Assembly: GCA_031002005.1 (NCBI GenBank) | Contig: CM061921.1 | Coordinates: forward strand, 147,965,283-148,029,282 | Length of the DNA stretch: 64,000 bases | Origin: Vandiemenella viatica | Lineage: Eukaryota > Arthropoda > Insecta > Orthoptera > Morabidae | Direction of reading: 5' to 3' | Part shown: positions 34,311-45,821 of the stretch, one piece after another | How the letters are laid out: each line of letters begins with the position of its first letter | Numbering within the stretch: the stretch's first letter is position 1 | Notes under the pieces: model-generated | What the model saw: only the letters and a program-made list of their open reading frames with translations | Database searches by the model: none | Told to the model about the DNA's origin: nothing | Program-made: the position numbers and the translations under genes

Positions 34311-35123
34311 TCAATCGCATTGTGTGTTGCTTGAAACAGGTCTTCGCTGTTGCAGGATGATGGGCACATAGAGCCCTGATCTAATATTCAAACTTAGTGT
34401 GAACATCAGATAGTTGCAAAGAAGTTGGTTGCTCAATATTAGCAGTACCAGGCAATGTGATTGAAAGGGTATGCCTTTTGTCAATAACCTCATTCCAACT
34501 GTCTCCATCTGTAATACTCTCCAAGAGGGAGTATGACTGTTGATTTAATTTTTCCTCAAAGGAGTCTAATTTGTTGTTTATTTCTTGCATGATAACCTAA
34601 GATTGGAATGATAATATATTACTTAATTGTTCCTCAAAAGTGTGTTTTAATTCCAAAATCTGTGCATTTTGACACTCTTTTAATTCCAAAATCTGTGAAT
34701 TTTAACTATCTATTTTCGATGTTTGGTCCTTTATCTGTGCAGTGAAACTGTCTTAGAAATCTTTTAATGCCAAAGAAACTAAGGTTTGACTGTCATTGAG
34801 AACTTTTATCTCCACCATCAATAGGACAAGGAGCTCATCTGTGGAAGGTTTGGTGGTATGTGTGCTGGTACAGGGTGTTTGTTCAATCCTTTCATTTGGC
34901 TGGGATTGATTTGAAAACCCCAGAAAATCTCCGCCAGAAGTGGATGTAGAAAAATGACTCATGTTTAAAAAATCCTTGTCCGGACTATTCAGCATAATGC
35001 TATTGGTGAGAAGGTTGGCCTCGATATCTGACATTGTGTTAGTAGGAGCATTTGATTATTTGATTCTGCATGTAGATAACCTTCTCTACTGGCGATAATT
35101 CATCAGTTAATCCTCTCTCCATG
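34311..35123 (-). pseudogene. LTR element gag-like region
   Basis: From an ATG at 35123 (MERGLTDELSPVEKVIYMQN) through MSDIEANLLTNSIMLNSPDK (35034) to IMQEINNKLDSFEEKLN (34590), the translation is polar and Gln/Glu/Lys/Ser-rich with a likely coiled coil around 34560-34720. No zinc knuckle is seen. Position right after the 5' LTR and composition suggest gag, the structural protein that packages element RNA. A frameshift near 35040 and stops near 34750 and 34705 break it. Confidence 0.5.
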
Positions 35124-35836
35124 TTGAAGAGCCAGAGAGACGATTAGATTAGTATTTAGGAACCGAGAAAAGATCCTGCGAAAAAATAAATGATTAAGTA
35201 ATTCTCGTAATTACAACAGAAAACTTACAAGAAGAAATTACAATATTAGTAAGAGAGTTATACACCATTTGATGAATACTACCGTGTGAATAAGGCACGC
35301 GAAGGTTCAGTATAATTAAAACATACCAAAAAAAAAAAAAAAACAAACAAGAACAGAAATGATTCAAGAAGTTCTACGCAACTCCAAAGTTCGTTTGTAT
35401 AAACTGAATTTTCTGACTTCAAAAGTTCGTAACCATACAATTAACTACAAAGCCTCACTTTTGGAAGGTAGTTTATAGTCATTTAAGTACTATGCTTCAC
35501 TGGTAACGCCTAATAAACATATACTTAACTTAAATGTTTGTAAACAAATCTCGCCGATCGAAGATCGATGTTTACTCCAAAGACTGTAGAGTAGTCATCG
35601 TCAAAGACAATATAGTAGGTAGGCTTCGTGTCTGCTATCAGGGAATAGATGTTCGTGGAAGATCTGCTCCAACGGCCAAGGAATTATAACAGTTGTTGCC
35701 GTCGTCGTAGCGTTGTAAACTGATGCATTTCTGCGATTCTACTAACGGCGTGTCGTAATTTCGTCGCAACTGTTAAATATTTTCTCTTCTTTCGTAGATT
35801 ATTTGCTTTAGTGAACACTCTGTTTTCAATGCCGAA
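35124..35836 (-). other. LTR element 5' leader
   Basis: This AT-rich leader lies between the primer-binding region and the gag-like frame. It has an A-run at 35329-35342. No coding is evident. Confidence 0.5.
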
Positions 35837-35854
35837 TCAGCTACGCGATCGCCA
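35837..35854 (-). other. Candidate primer-binding site
   Basis: On the element strand TTGGCGATCGCGTAGC begins at the edge of the 5' LTR. The leading TGGCGA matches the start of tRNA-Arg-type primer sites in insect Ty3 elements. The match beyond about eight bases is uncertain. Confidence 0.4.
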
Positions 35855-36153
35855 AGTGGCGCTTGTCGCCATGTGATAGTGATGGGATGAATATAATTAT
35901 AATTAATCTACTAGGGATTACAATGTAATTGGTTTCTCTCAGAAGATGCAGATTCGTTTTTTGGCAATGATTATCTAGAGCATTCAATCTTCTCATCTCC
36001 GCTGATAACTCACATCTCTCGAGTCCTTATCTCCATAGCAACTTATATCTTATTGCTTTTTCTCTCTAAGAGTATATATATATAATTAATTTTTATCTAC
36101 TCTCAGAAATCAAAAATATAATATTCTTATGAAAATATTTCTGTTCTGCCACA
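35855..36153 (-). repeat. LTR, 5' copy
   Basis: The 299-base partner of 26950-27289 carries AGTATATATATATA where the other reads AGTATATATATTATT. Promoter and RNA start should lie here in an active element, but I could not place a TATA box with confidence. Confidence 0.85.
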
Positions 36154-36157
36154 ATCT
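36154..36157 (+). repeat. Target site duplication, right copy (ATCT)
   Basis: This is the partner of 26946-26949. Confidence 0.75.
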
Positions 36158-36375
36158 CTGCAAATTTTTCTCTCGTGTGAGATTGTTTCAATTTCTCACT
36201 TCCAGTCTGTTCTGTTTATTTGCTTGAATTTCAGCCTGCACTTCATTACTATCAAATTATGGTCAGAGTCTATGTCTGCTCCTGGATACGCTTTACAGTC
36301 TAGAACTTGATACCTGAATCTCTGTTTGACCATGATATAATATAGCTAATATCTACCTGTATATCGTTCGTGCAT
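36158..36375 (-). pseudogene. RTE-type LINE, endonuclease C-terminal end
   Basis: Minus-strand translation gives YIMVKQRFRYQVLDCKAYPG, ADIDSDHNLIVMKCRLKFK and INRTDWK. DSDHNLIVMK holds the catalytic SDH motif of AP endonucleases, and DxKAYPGADIDSDHNL is highly typical of RTE. The end EKFAE joins the linker at 26945 in frame once the LTR element is removed. Upstream sequence is cut off near 36375, next to the Penelope-like element. Confidence 0.85.
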
Positions 36376-36439
36376 GATTATTAAATAGTTTGTAGATAAC
36401 ACTCTCGGGATTCTAGCCGCGTCAAATAAAAGTCGACTG

Positions 36440-36476
36440 GCGACATTTCGAGAGCCGGCACTGCTCCCATTGTCAA
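36440..36476 (-). ncRNA. Hammerhead-ribozyme-like motif in the Penelope terminal repeat
   Basis: On the element strand TTGACAA is followed by GGGAGC-AGTGCCG-GCTCTC, a six-pair hairpin, then GAAATGTC (GAAACGTC in the 42.5 kb copies). This mimics the hammerhead order CUGANGA, stem II, GAAA, stem III, GUC that is known in Penelope-like terminal repeats. The first core block departs from consensus at two positions, so activity is doubtful. Confidence 0.45.
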
Positions 36477-36514
36477 GCCCTGCTTAACTAACTAAAACTG
36501 CCTAGCGGTAGTCT

Positions 36515-37925
36515 CTATATAGGGCTACCGGACGGGAGAGGAGGGGGACTCGCGCGGAGGGCGGGTCTGCTTGGTGACGTCATGTTCCGGTTGTTGTTAT
36601 GCCCAAATATGGTCCGTTCCCGTGTGTTTCGTAATTGTCTAATAACTGGCCTCCATGTTTGACTTATGTTAAGTCCTTGATCCCGATTTATCACATTGTT
36701 ATTAACTCTGATTTCAATCGCCTCTTTCACGACACTATCCCAAAAATTATTAGCATGGCAGAGGCGTGTCGTCTTGTCAAAGCACGGCTCATGACAGTTT
36801 TCAAGGGCGTGCTCTACTATAGCCGATTTTTCTTTCTGCCCCAACTTAAAGTATCTTATATGCTCTTTGCGCCTTTCATCGATCGTTCTCAAAGTCTGTC
36901 CTATATAGGAAGAGCCACACTCACAAGGAATTTTATACACTCCAGGGGCCCGGAGATTTATACAACCTTTCGGGGTTCGTAATAACTGACGGATCTTAGG
37001 CGGGGGCCGAAAGATGGAGCGGATGCCTTGCTTGTTGAGCAGCCTGGCTATTTTTGATGTCACCGCTCCGCAGAAGGGCAAAAAGGCACGTGGGGTTTCT
37101 CGTTCCCTGTCATCCGTTTTGTTTTTGTTTCTTCTTCCGATAATCGCATGTCGAATTTCTTTGGAACTATAACCATTGGCCCTAAACACGCGTTCTAAGT
37201 GTCGCAGCTCTTCTTGTAGATGCTGATTGTCGGATACCGCCTTTGCCCTGTGGACCAACGTATTCAGTACGCCGCGCTTCTGAGATGGGTGATGAAAACT
37301 AAGGGCGTTTAGATAACGATCAGTGTGTGTGGGTTTTCTATAAACACTGTGCCCCAACCTTCCGTTCGGCTTTCGACGTACCAATACATCCAGAAAAGGA
37401 AGTGCGCCATCTTTTTCGATTTCCATCGTGAACTTGATATTGGGGTGAACGCCGTTGAGATAGTTCACAAATTCATATAGGGCTGGTATCCCATGAGGCC
37501 ACACGAGGAATGTGTCGTCAACAAATCTATAAAAACATTTGGGCTTTAAAGGGGCCGCGTCAAGAGCTACATGCTCAAAATGTTCCATGTAAAAATCGGC
37601 AATCGCTGGGGAAACGGGGACCCCATGGCCACGCCGTCCGTTTTTCGTAATATATTTCTTGGTACACGAAATACGTCGACGTGAGCGTGTGTCTGAATAA
37701 TTCCACGAGTTTTTGGTCAAAATGTTCACTAAGTAGTTCGATTGTTTCCCTTAACGGCACCCGCGTAAATAACGATGTGACATCCAAACTGACCATGATA
37801 TCGTCACGCTCTAGTCTCATTGTTTTAACCACTTCCACAAACGCAGCAGAGTTCTTAACGTGGTGTGCACATTGACCCACAAACGGACTTAACTGACGTG
37901 TGAGGTATTTGGCCAACCTGTACAT
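36515..37925 (-). pseudogene. Penelope reverse transcriptase plus GIY-YIG endonuclease, one frameshift
   Basis: The first frame (37925-37575) has SPMYRLAKYLTRQLSPFVG, HHVKNSAAFVEVV and VSLDVTSLFTRVPL (first catalytic Asp). Near 37640 it shifts into a 404-codon frame with GVPVSPAIADFYMEHFE, CFYRFVDDTFLVWP (catalytic VDD), LPFLDVLV, HSVYRKPTHTDRYL and SFHHPSQKRG. The endonuclease is at about residues 265-365: GVYKIPCECGSSYIGQT, RRKEHI, AIVEHALE and FWDSVVKEAIEIRV (catalytic Glu region). Apart from the one frameshift and the missing N-terminus it is well preserved. Confidence 0.9.
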
Positions 37926-37985
37926 CGGCGAATCTATGGCACTAACATGTTCCGATGCGGACGATAGTTGAAGTAAATCTTAACC

Positions 37986-39769
37986 CCCCTCGTTTTTCAC
38001 GTGAATTGAGGCAAAATAATAACATTTCTTAAGAAATATAATACTGTGAAAAATTTAAGACTCTTTCAAGATGGATAAAAGAAAATTTCTAAAAACTGTT
38101 ATGCTTTGAAAATTAAAATATTAAAAACACGATAAGACAGTGGAAGCAGAACCAGAAAATCGCAGGTAGAATTGAAATAAACCTTTTTGTAAATGCAGAG
38201 GCATCAGTTCTAACGATTGAGGAAGACAGCCGAGGGAAAGAAAGTCACTGGGTGCCATGAACTCTGCGGGACCCAGTGGTGCGGGTTAGGGAGTTATGGC
38301 AACGGAACTGCCTCCGATGGACGTGGATTGCCCATAGGAACACAATGAATCCACTGCTGATCAGCGTGGGCTTTTTTACTTCTGTAGTTCTCCTCTAAAA
38401 CACGCTTAAGTAGTGAGTAGAAGAATCTCTTAAGTACCTAAATAAAATTTTAAGTTATAAACAATATTTGCTGTTTCACTGGCTACATGTCTAAAGAAAG
38501 ACGTATTCACGTTAACACTTGCTTTTATGGTTGCAACTACTACCTATCCACTATTTTTAGTTGCTGTAACTCATATAACTTCAGCCAGTAGTAAAGTATA
38601 ACCCCTACATTTGCAGAAGTCTTCCGGTCTTACGAGCTTCTGCAGTCCTGTCGTACAAACAGTTCAACATACATACTGGCTCCATGCATAGTATATTTCT
38701 GAGTTTATGAATGATGTGCAACTCGCATATTACTTTAGTGTGTTATTTGAGATTTCATCACTTGAAGGCTAGTGTAATAGTCATGTCTGAACTTTGTGGT
38801 TGCGAGATAAATATATCCACAGCCTAGGGAGCAACAGCAATATTCAAGACACAAGATAGCTGGAATACTGGTGGACACGTAGGACATGCCGTTAAATATT
38901 TTCAGACATCTGGGTCTTAATATCGACCACAAAATTGAATAGTTGTCACACATATTACACGTGAATTAGAGATACGATACTGCTGTCAACCCAATCAGAG
39001 CTTCAGCTGGTATAGTTGCATCAACGTCTACGATATTTTTAGCGATCTCTGTAGCGCAAAATATTCGACTGCAGGCATGGTTGTTATGGATTAGGAATAG
39101 GAACTGTTGTCAACAAAATCATCAAAAGCCAGTAGACGACATTTATATTCTGTTTGGAGAAGCGGTGTGGTCCATGCTTCCCATAGGCTGCTGGTGAAAT
39201 TGACTGAGTTGCGCTTCCTCAACGCCATATTTATCTAAGCGAAAAAAGCACAACAAGTTGAATATATACTACATGGTGGCAGTTCACCTTCAATTGATGA
39301 CAGTAGATTGCCAGATTCTTCCAGGATAACTTGACTCCTCCACCATAAGTAGAAAACTTTTTAGATATACATTATTGCACGTTGAGTGGTCTGGCGACTC
39401 AGTGACACTTGCCCGTCGCCATCTGCAGTGTGTGGTCGCATAGCACTTTTCCGAAAGTGTTTGTGTGGTTAAGTGCCTACACATTAAGCATAAGGAAATT
39501 CTAGTCAAACTCAACCATCATTGAATCAGATCAGTTCGTTCGAAAATTAAAATTCTTTTTCGCATAAGGATACATGCGTCCAAAACCAATTTAAATCATT
39601 GACTGGCTCTATAGTGAAACCGGACTACTAGAAGAAGGTGTGCACGGAATCCACATCCACTTCCTTGCCAACGTTATATAAGGGATTAAGAAGAATGCCT
39701 CAGAATTCTGAAGGAAATCAATGGAGATAGAAAATTTGTACATAGCAATGGTCAGGTAAGCGTTTCCAT
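37986..39769. other. Anonymous DNA
   Basis: I find no gene or recognised element. A GGTCTGGCGACTCAGTGACA motif near 39389 vaguely recalls a SINE-B head but lacks a B box. Confidence 0.45.
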
Positions 39770-41010
39770 ATCGCATGCAGGTTTCGGAATAAGACATGTA
39801 AAAATGCACAGTGTGTTTCTTAAAATCAGTAGAGACAGTCTACAAAAAGGCTTAGATAAATATGGTACTATAATGTGAGCCTCCGATTGAAGATATGGTA
39901 GCAAAAAATTTGTTGTAAACAACAGAATTAGAACCGTGAAAATAGATCTCAGTATAAATATTGGCGGTTTCAAAGCACTGAATATAAAACTAAATATAAG
40001 TAAATCCACAGTGTTGAATGCACTCGCGGAGAGAAAACCTGACAACATAAGATGAATAAAAACATGTGACAAAGTAAAAATTCTAGGTATTGAATTAAAC
40101 ATTATACTATAAAAAGCATCAGCAACTAACTGTATTAGTAGCAATTACAAATAAAATGCTTGAATTTTATCATAAACAATTAAACACTATACAAATTGTA
40201 CAGCTAACAAATACTATAGCACTCCAAAAATTATGACATCCGGCTCACGTATTTCCAATGCCAATTGAAATAGCTAAAAATAATGGCAATGGTAATTAAC
40301 TGGTTCATACAGGGTGCACGGATACTAAAGGTTCAATACAAAGTTCTGAAGATGTTATACGTAAAAGGAGAGCTAATTCTTGTTGATATAAGAACAAAAG
40401 GTACCACAATCTTCATTAGAAATGTGTACAAATAATGGAGACATACAGAAAGATGCTTTATGGAATATACAATAAACGAACAGCACCAGTCGATATCAGA
40501 CACATAAACGCAAAACTAAGGCATTGTTGCATGTTTTACAGAGTAAGTAGCTATACACAAATTACAAGTATGGAACCTGTTCCAAAAACTAAAAAATTAT
40601 ACGACATGCTGCAAAGAGAGACGCAAGGTAAATTAGAGACTACTGGGAAATAATGTGGGAGAATGTTCGCAAAAAATCAGTAACAACGCAGTTCCAAATG
40701 ACACAGAGTATTGCACAGAATAATATATTCTGAAGAAAAGCTATTCAATCCACATCTCTGTCCGTCCACATTATATTTACATTACAACTTGCAAGACACA
40801 ATAGACGGTCGTCTATTGGATTGTGAAGCCTCAAATATACGGACTTGGACCAATAGTAAACTGACCATCATAAATAGAACTACTTCACAGAGATTCATAT
40901 CAGAGGACATACTATCTCCAGACACAACTTCTAAAATAAATGCTCATTCTTGTCGGTTGGTAAACTATGCCTTCTTTGTCGTGAAAAAAAGAGATGTTTA
41001 TCGATGATTG
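39770..41010 (+). pseudogene. LINE reverse transcriptase C-terminal remnant (separate family)
   Basis: Broken plus-strand frames contain NIKLNISKSTVLNALAERKP (post-catalytic palm), KVKILGIELN, KMLEFYHKQLNTIQIVQLTN with TIALQKL, PMPIEIAK, and the later frames METYRKMLYGIYNKR and SMEPVPKTKKLYDMLQ. This matches the order G-x-KxNxxKS, KxLGI, N(T/S)IQRVxLxN, LPKLWH, P(I)PIEIAKK seen after the active site in one branch of LINE reverse transcriptases. YADD is not visible and many stops occur. The clade is uncertain. Confidence 0.6.
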
Positions 41011-41505
41011 CTAATATAACATAACCAATGAACTTAACAAAATAATGAAATGAAAAATATAAGGCCTGCTTCACTTGTTTTTTGATTGTCATAATGTCCT
41101 AATAAAAACAAATAGTGATTTTAATATAAAAAAAAACGATTTAGCAGAAAGAATAACATCTATAGCACTTCAGTCTGCAGATCGGAATAAATATTGAAAT
41201 TAATCAGATCAAATTCAGTAACCCTCTTTATCATTTTTTATTTTTTTTTATTTTTACCTACATCATTATCTGAGGAGGATTAATGTAAGTGATATTAATT
41301 TCAATACACACTACATGTAATCAGGAAAAAAGAAGATCTTTTTGTTTTGATTTTTTTAACGAAGAATAATAAACTATGTTTCTTACTTTATAAATTATTT
41401 TTACAAAACATAAAATGCCTACAGTTTGCGAAGAAACTAAAGTCGAAGAAGGCAAAGAAGGAGAGAGAAATGGACGAATAAAAGGAGACGTGAGGAGGAG
41501 GCGAT
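41011..41505. other. AT-rich DNA, possible LINE tail
   Basis: This may include the 3' non-coding part of the LINE remnant upstream. No tail or duplication is evident. Confidence 0.4.
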
Positions 41506-41790
41506 AACAATAAAGTAGTTAAGGCGTCTGACTGGATATTGAAAGGTTCCCAGTTAGATTACCGATATCGGTTCAGATTTTCAAAGGCAATAACCCAACC
41601 CTCACCTCTTGCACAGCTCGATGTGTAATATGAATTACGTCATAAAGTTTCCGTGGCCTGGATTCAACATTAAACACTTGGTCCCATACACCTTGTAGCA
41701 CTCCCAGCTATGGCAGGGGTGGAATGATCTGCCGGTAAGAAACCCTGTCACCAGGCCACAAGAGCACACAGTCAGAAATAAATGAACTGT
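41506..41790 (+). repeat. SINE-B copy 2
   Basis: AGTAGTTAAGGCGTCTGACT matches the A-box side of the SINE-B head. The B box is mutated (GGTTCAGATTT). The body matches copy 1 through GCTCGATGTGTAATATGAAT, TGGATTCAACATTAAACAC and GAAACCCTGTCACCAGGCC, with about 35 extra bases near 41690-41730. Confidence 0.78.
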
Positions 41791-42411
41791 TCCCAACAGT
41801 GTAAGGCCATAAACATCAGACAAACGACAAGAAAAAGGATTTGAAATCCGATAACAAAAGCATTTAAGGGTGCTCTAATCATTCTACCTTCGAAAATTTA
41901 CTTGAGAACAGACGTGAACACATTGAAATAGAAAGACATATGCAAATTAACAACCACAGGAGAGAAAAAAAAATCTGACAAGCAAACTAAATTTGGACGT
42001 ACATAAAGCATTAAGCGGAGGGTAAAATGTAATCAATGAATATGTCTACCTCACGAACAAAAGACGCTGTTCAGAACAATAAAAACAATTCCACAATCAA
42101 AGACACCACCATAACAGAGATATAACTTAAACACAAACAAACAAAACAAAAACAGGCTGATGATGCATTTTCTTAAGGTAGTAGGCATCTCTGAATACAT
42201 CAACATAAACAATAACAAATGGTGTTTGGTTGTTATACTAACATAGCAGGAGGGAAAGATAATATGCTTACAAAAAATGGAACGTGGTTTGTAATAGTAA
42301 TAATAATAATAATAAAACTGCAGTACGTGTGTGAACACATAAAGTAAGTAAACAAAAGGCTGAGATGGAACATTGTCGCACTGAAATATTTTAAGAATTA
42401 AAGTCTATAAA
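41791..42411. other. Anonymous AT-rich DNA
   Basis: There is no gene. It contains an (AAT)n microsatellite at about 42292-42315. Confidence 0.5.
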
Positions 42412-42426
42412 ACAATTGTAACTAAC
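42412..42426 (+). repeat. 15-bp target duplication, left copy
   Basis: ACAATTGTAACTAAC occurs here and at 42633-42647, exactly flanking the Penelope-derived palindrome. Confidence 0.85.
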
Positions 42427-42632
42427 TGTGAACGTTTTCGCGGCGGCAGCACTGTAGAAAACACTCTCGGGATTCTAGCCGCGTCAAATAAAAGTCGACT
42501 GGCGACGTTTCGAGAGCCGGCACTGCTCCCATTGTCAGTTAAGCAGGGCTTGACAATGGGAGCAGTGCCGGCTCTCGAAACGTCGCCAGTCGACTTTTAT
42601 TTGACGCGGCCAGAATCCCGAGAGTGTTTTCT
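42427..42632. mobile_element. Solo Penelope palindrome (two inverted terminal repeats)
   Basis: After about 26 bases (TGTGAACGTTTTCGCGGCGG...), an 85-base arm (42453-42537) and its near-perfect reverse complement (42551-42635) surround a 13-base spacer. Each arm matches the terminal repeat of the Penelope-like element at 36396-36480. There is no coding. The 15-bp duplication around it shows that it entered as a unit by an endonuclease-dependent event. Confidence 0.85.
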
Positions 42633-42647
42633 ACAATTGTAACTAAC

Positions 42648-42904
42648 ATATAATAACAGATTATTATTACTATCTGCAGAGTAGCAATATCGAAATATGT
42701 ACTTAACTTGTTCTAGAGCACCGATGATGATCGAATAAATCGAAACACAAGAATCAAAAACAAAGTTTTTATTTCAACTGCATTACACAGATAAAAAGCC
42801 ATTGGAAGCCACTATTAGTAAATCAGCTGAGTAAAAAGACCACACAAGTTTACTAATTAATTCCACAAAATTTCTAACAATTTTACAAGGTGTTAACTCC
42901 TCTA
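42648..42904. other. Anonymous AT-rich DNA
   Basis: No recognisable feature is present between the palindrome flank and the dispersed repeat. Confidence 0.5.
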
Positions 42905-43420
42905 TAGAAACTTCAAGGGGAAATTTTAACTGGAGTGGTTTCAAGCTTCCATCCGCAGTATGATAGTGTTATTAAGGGTTACTGTTTATGTAGGTGACTA
43001 CGATGAGTGAGTGTTCAGTGTAATGTCTTGTCTGTGTTGTGCAAAAGAGGTTAAAGAAAGGAAGGATGAAACCCGCTGTGTACATCTAACACCTACTCTT
43101 CCGAAGGACATGACGGAATCAACTTGCCTAACGCCTTCGCGCAAGGGACAAATAATCATCAACACTGTCGTATTCCGCAACATTATTCTCACTGCGGAGA
43201 CGTATACAACCTCATAACTGGGAATTATGCATCACCAGCTCTTTTGCATTGCTGGGGTTAAGTACCGGTGTGTAAAACTTTATTCCACCTCCATGGCTCC
43301 AACATATTTGCCCGGTGTAGAACGCCAAACACTGTATCGCCTGTTGACAGAACGAGCGGTGACACTTATCCACTGGCGGGTCCATCCTAGTGCTTACTTA
43401 CTGTCGGCTGCGGTTTTAAG
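42905..43420 (+). repeat. Unnamed dispersed repeat R1, copy 1
   Basis: This aligns colinearly with 53195-53640 over about 450 bases: a TTAACTGG[A/G]TGGTTT-type start, TACTCTTCCGAAGGACA, ATCAACA[C/G]TGTCGTAT, CACTGCGGAGA and TTTATTCCACC. It has no long frame, tRNA head or inverted ends that I can see. Possibly a fragment of a larger element. Confidence 0.65.
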
Positions 43421-44968
43421 GGATACGGAATCGCCTATCCCCGCAATGTTAGATTATGCCTACTATAGGGAATATTTTCTCACAAACTGCTGGAGCTAGA
43501 GAAATAAATTTTTTACTGCATGTGCATTGATATGTTGTAACAACACTGAAACAACAGTTTTTTGACAAAATATTTACTTACAGATATATTTTATATTTAC
43601 CATAAAGTAAATTTTTCCATCACTTTTCACTAGATTATCTACTCTAAATCTTTTTCAAATCAAGTAATTAAAAAATTCATTGTTTCAGTATGTAAAAGAA
43701 GTCCATGTGACTACGTCTTAAAAATTTCAGACTTCTAGGTTCACCAGTACCTGAGATAATGTTCCTAGAAGAAGTAAGAAGTAAACTTACGGGAAAAGTT
43801 GAAAGAAGATTAAAACTTTCATGATCCATAGTTAATACCTCCTTCACAGTCTTCATAATCATCTTCAAGTCTTCTTTTGGCACCCGTCTGCACCTGTCTT
43901 GCTTTTTTCACTTGATTATATTGTCTCCATGCCTTAGTCTGTGCCGATCTAGCGGGATATTTGAATTCATGTTACATGAATATACTTCCAAAAAATTTAT
44001 AGTCAGCCATGAGAGAAATGTATAACAAAAGCGCAATGCCGGATCTCACAAATCTATAAAAATAAAATAGTTATAATTATAGTAGAGCCCTGTATGATAC
44101 GTCATTTTAAAGAGGAAACTTGGCGGGATATAATAAGCCAATAAAACGAAAATCGATTTTTTCACTAAAAATCGGATTCCGTATCCCCTTAAGTTTCCAG
44201 TCGGCCTCTGTTAGTACCTGGATATGATAAAACATGCACACAGAGCCTTAGTTGACTTAAAATCAAGACGTAGGTACTCCTTGGAGAGTTGTGGCTACTT
44301 GATTTATTATAGAAAACTGTTCCATGGTACTAGTACATTGATAAATACATAAATCGGAAGTTTTCCGATACTGGAAATAGTGGATCATAGGTTCCGAAAT
44401 GATGGCAGTTGCTTTCTGCGCCAACGGAGGGGAGAATGATAGAAAAATGCCCAAAGTGGCCAATTTGGTTCGTAATAGGTCTGGCCTACAAAATTTTACA
44501 TAGGGGAACTGGCGTAGGGACCCTAGCGCCAAGAATCGTTCCCGGCTCTGAAAGTGGGGAATCCGCTTCTCCCATTGGCTGAATATCATGCCGTTTGGAT
44601 GTGTACTTCACGTGCTAACTAGCTGGATCCGTCGTGGACAGGATGTGGCTGTCGAGTTCTCACAGTAAGAACTGCAAAGCCAGTGGCCTTGGTCGCTGGT
44701 GTCATATAGAGGCGGTGTAGACTCACACCGTTGTGATGGCTTGAAAACAAACTGCTATTCTAACCTCTTAAAACCTATACTACAAAATACTGCCCGCGAC
44801 AACTGTGCCTTGACAACTTCACCTAGGAGGTGGGCTGAAAGATTACAACGGTATCTCAAATCAGCTGTTTTTCATCTACCGCACCAGAAATGTTAGTACA
44901 GCCGAACATAACAACGAGGAGGGAAATTTACTCTGATGGTTAACACACTATCTGTCACATTTGAAACA
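43421..44968. other. Anonymous AT-rich DNA
   Basis: No supported gene or element. Frames of up to about 108 codons (for example 44589-44263, minus) show no domain. Confidence 0.45.
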
Positions 44969-45207
44969 TACGTGGTGGGTGAACGATTTACGTTCTGGCC
45001 TCGCATTCGGGAGGACGTCGGTTCGAATCCCTGTCCGGTCATCCAGATTTGGAGTTTTCATTATTTCCCCTAATCACTCCAGGCGAATGCCGGGATGCTG
45101 CCTCCAAAATGGCATGGCCGAATTCCTTCCCGTTCCTTGTCCCCACTCCCATCCCGCCTCTAAAGACATTGACGTCGACGAGGCGTAAAGCCATAAGTAA
45201 AAAAAAA
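44969..45207 (+). repeat. SINE-A copy 5
   Basis: Full-length copy: the tRNA head has a perfect B box (GGTTCGAATCC at 45020-45030), then CATCCAGATTTGG, CTCCAGGCGAATGCCGGGAT, GACGTCGACGAGGCGTAAAG and A9. The A box is mutated (GAACGATTTACG). No clear target duplication. Confidence 0.88.
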
Positions 45208-45821
45208 GTCACACTTGCAGTCACGTTAGACTACCGGATGAGGGACTTATCATCTCAACGGAGCTTGTTGTCAAATTAAAAAATGAGAATTCCACTCATC
45301 GCACTTAATGATTCACTACCTACTGAAACCGTTCTCCAAAATTTTAGTTGCAACTACACTGTAAAAATAAGCCCCTTGAGGGGAGGGTGATGCAAGAGGG
45401 TGCACTTACACGCCTAGGAAAAGTAAGGGAAAACTAAAATCTACAGAAAAATATATGAAAGGCGTAAAATATTGTTTTATTGGAGAGTATCAAAAGAAAT
45501 ATACGAAATAAAAATTTGAATCACATTGGTTTCTTCCTAAATTTTGCGTTTTAAGCATTTGATTAAAAAAGTGGAGCTGAATCTGTGGTCATTTATGTTA
45601 AATCTAAATTAATAAATGAAATTAACTTGGGTTTTAACAAGGACCTAGCATTGCCTTTATTTGTGGGAACTGGAGAAGCTCTTTACTTTGGTATGGGTGG
45701 AAGGAGACAACGGAATAGTAGTTAATGAAGTTGTTTATCAGGCAGCACTCGGAAGCGATAGTACTAGGAGATGTTAATATTACGATGAAGCCAAAGGCTG
45801 ATTATATGTACATCTTCATTG
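45208..45821. other. Anonymous AT-rich DNA
   Basis: No feature recognised. Confidence 0.5.

Larger units (their letters stand above)
26950..36153 (-). mobile_element. LTR retrotransposon, Ty3-like, internally deleted, carrying a nested LINE
   Basis: Two direct LTRs, a 4-bp ATCT duplication, a purine tract beside the 3' LTR, a possible primer-binding site beside the 5' LTR, a gag-like region and the C-terminal end of a Ty3-like integrase define the element. Once the CR1-B LINE (28594-34096) is removed it is about 3.7 kb. Protease, reverse transcriptase, ribonuclease H and the integrase core are missing, so it is a deleted or non-autonomous copy. Confidence 0.8.
36396..37985 (-). mobile_element. 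Penelope-like element, 5'-truncated
   Basis: This minus-strand element has a reverse transcriptase and a GIY-YIG endonuclease followed by a terminal repeat (36396-36490) that is nearly identical to the arms of the palindrome at 42453-42635. Homology to the reverse transcriptase stops near 37985. The combination of telomerase-related reverse transcriptase and GIY-YIG is unique to Penelope-like elements. Confidence 0.9.

Noticed and set aside
39752..40144. 130-codon hydrophobic minus-strand frame as a membrane protein
   Set aside because: It is the antisense of LINE reverse transcriptase sequence on the plus strand.
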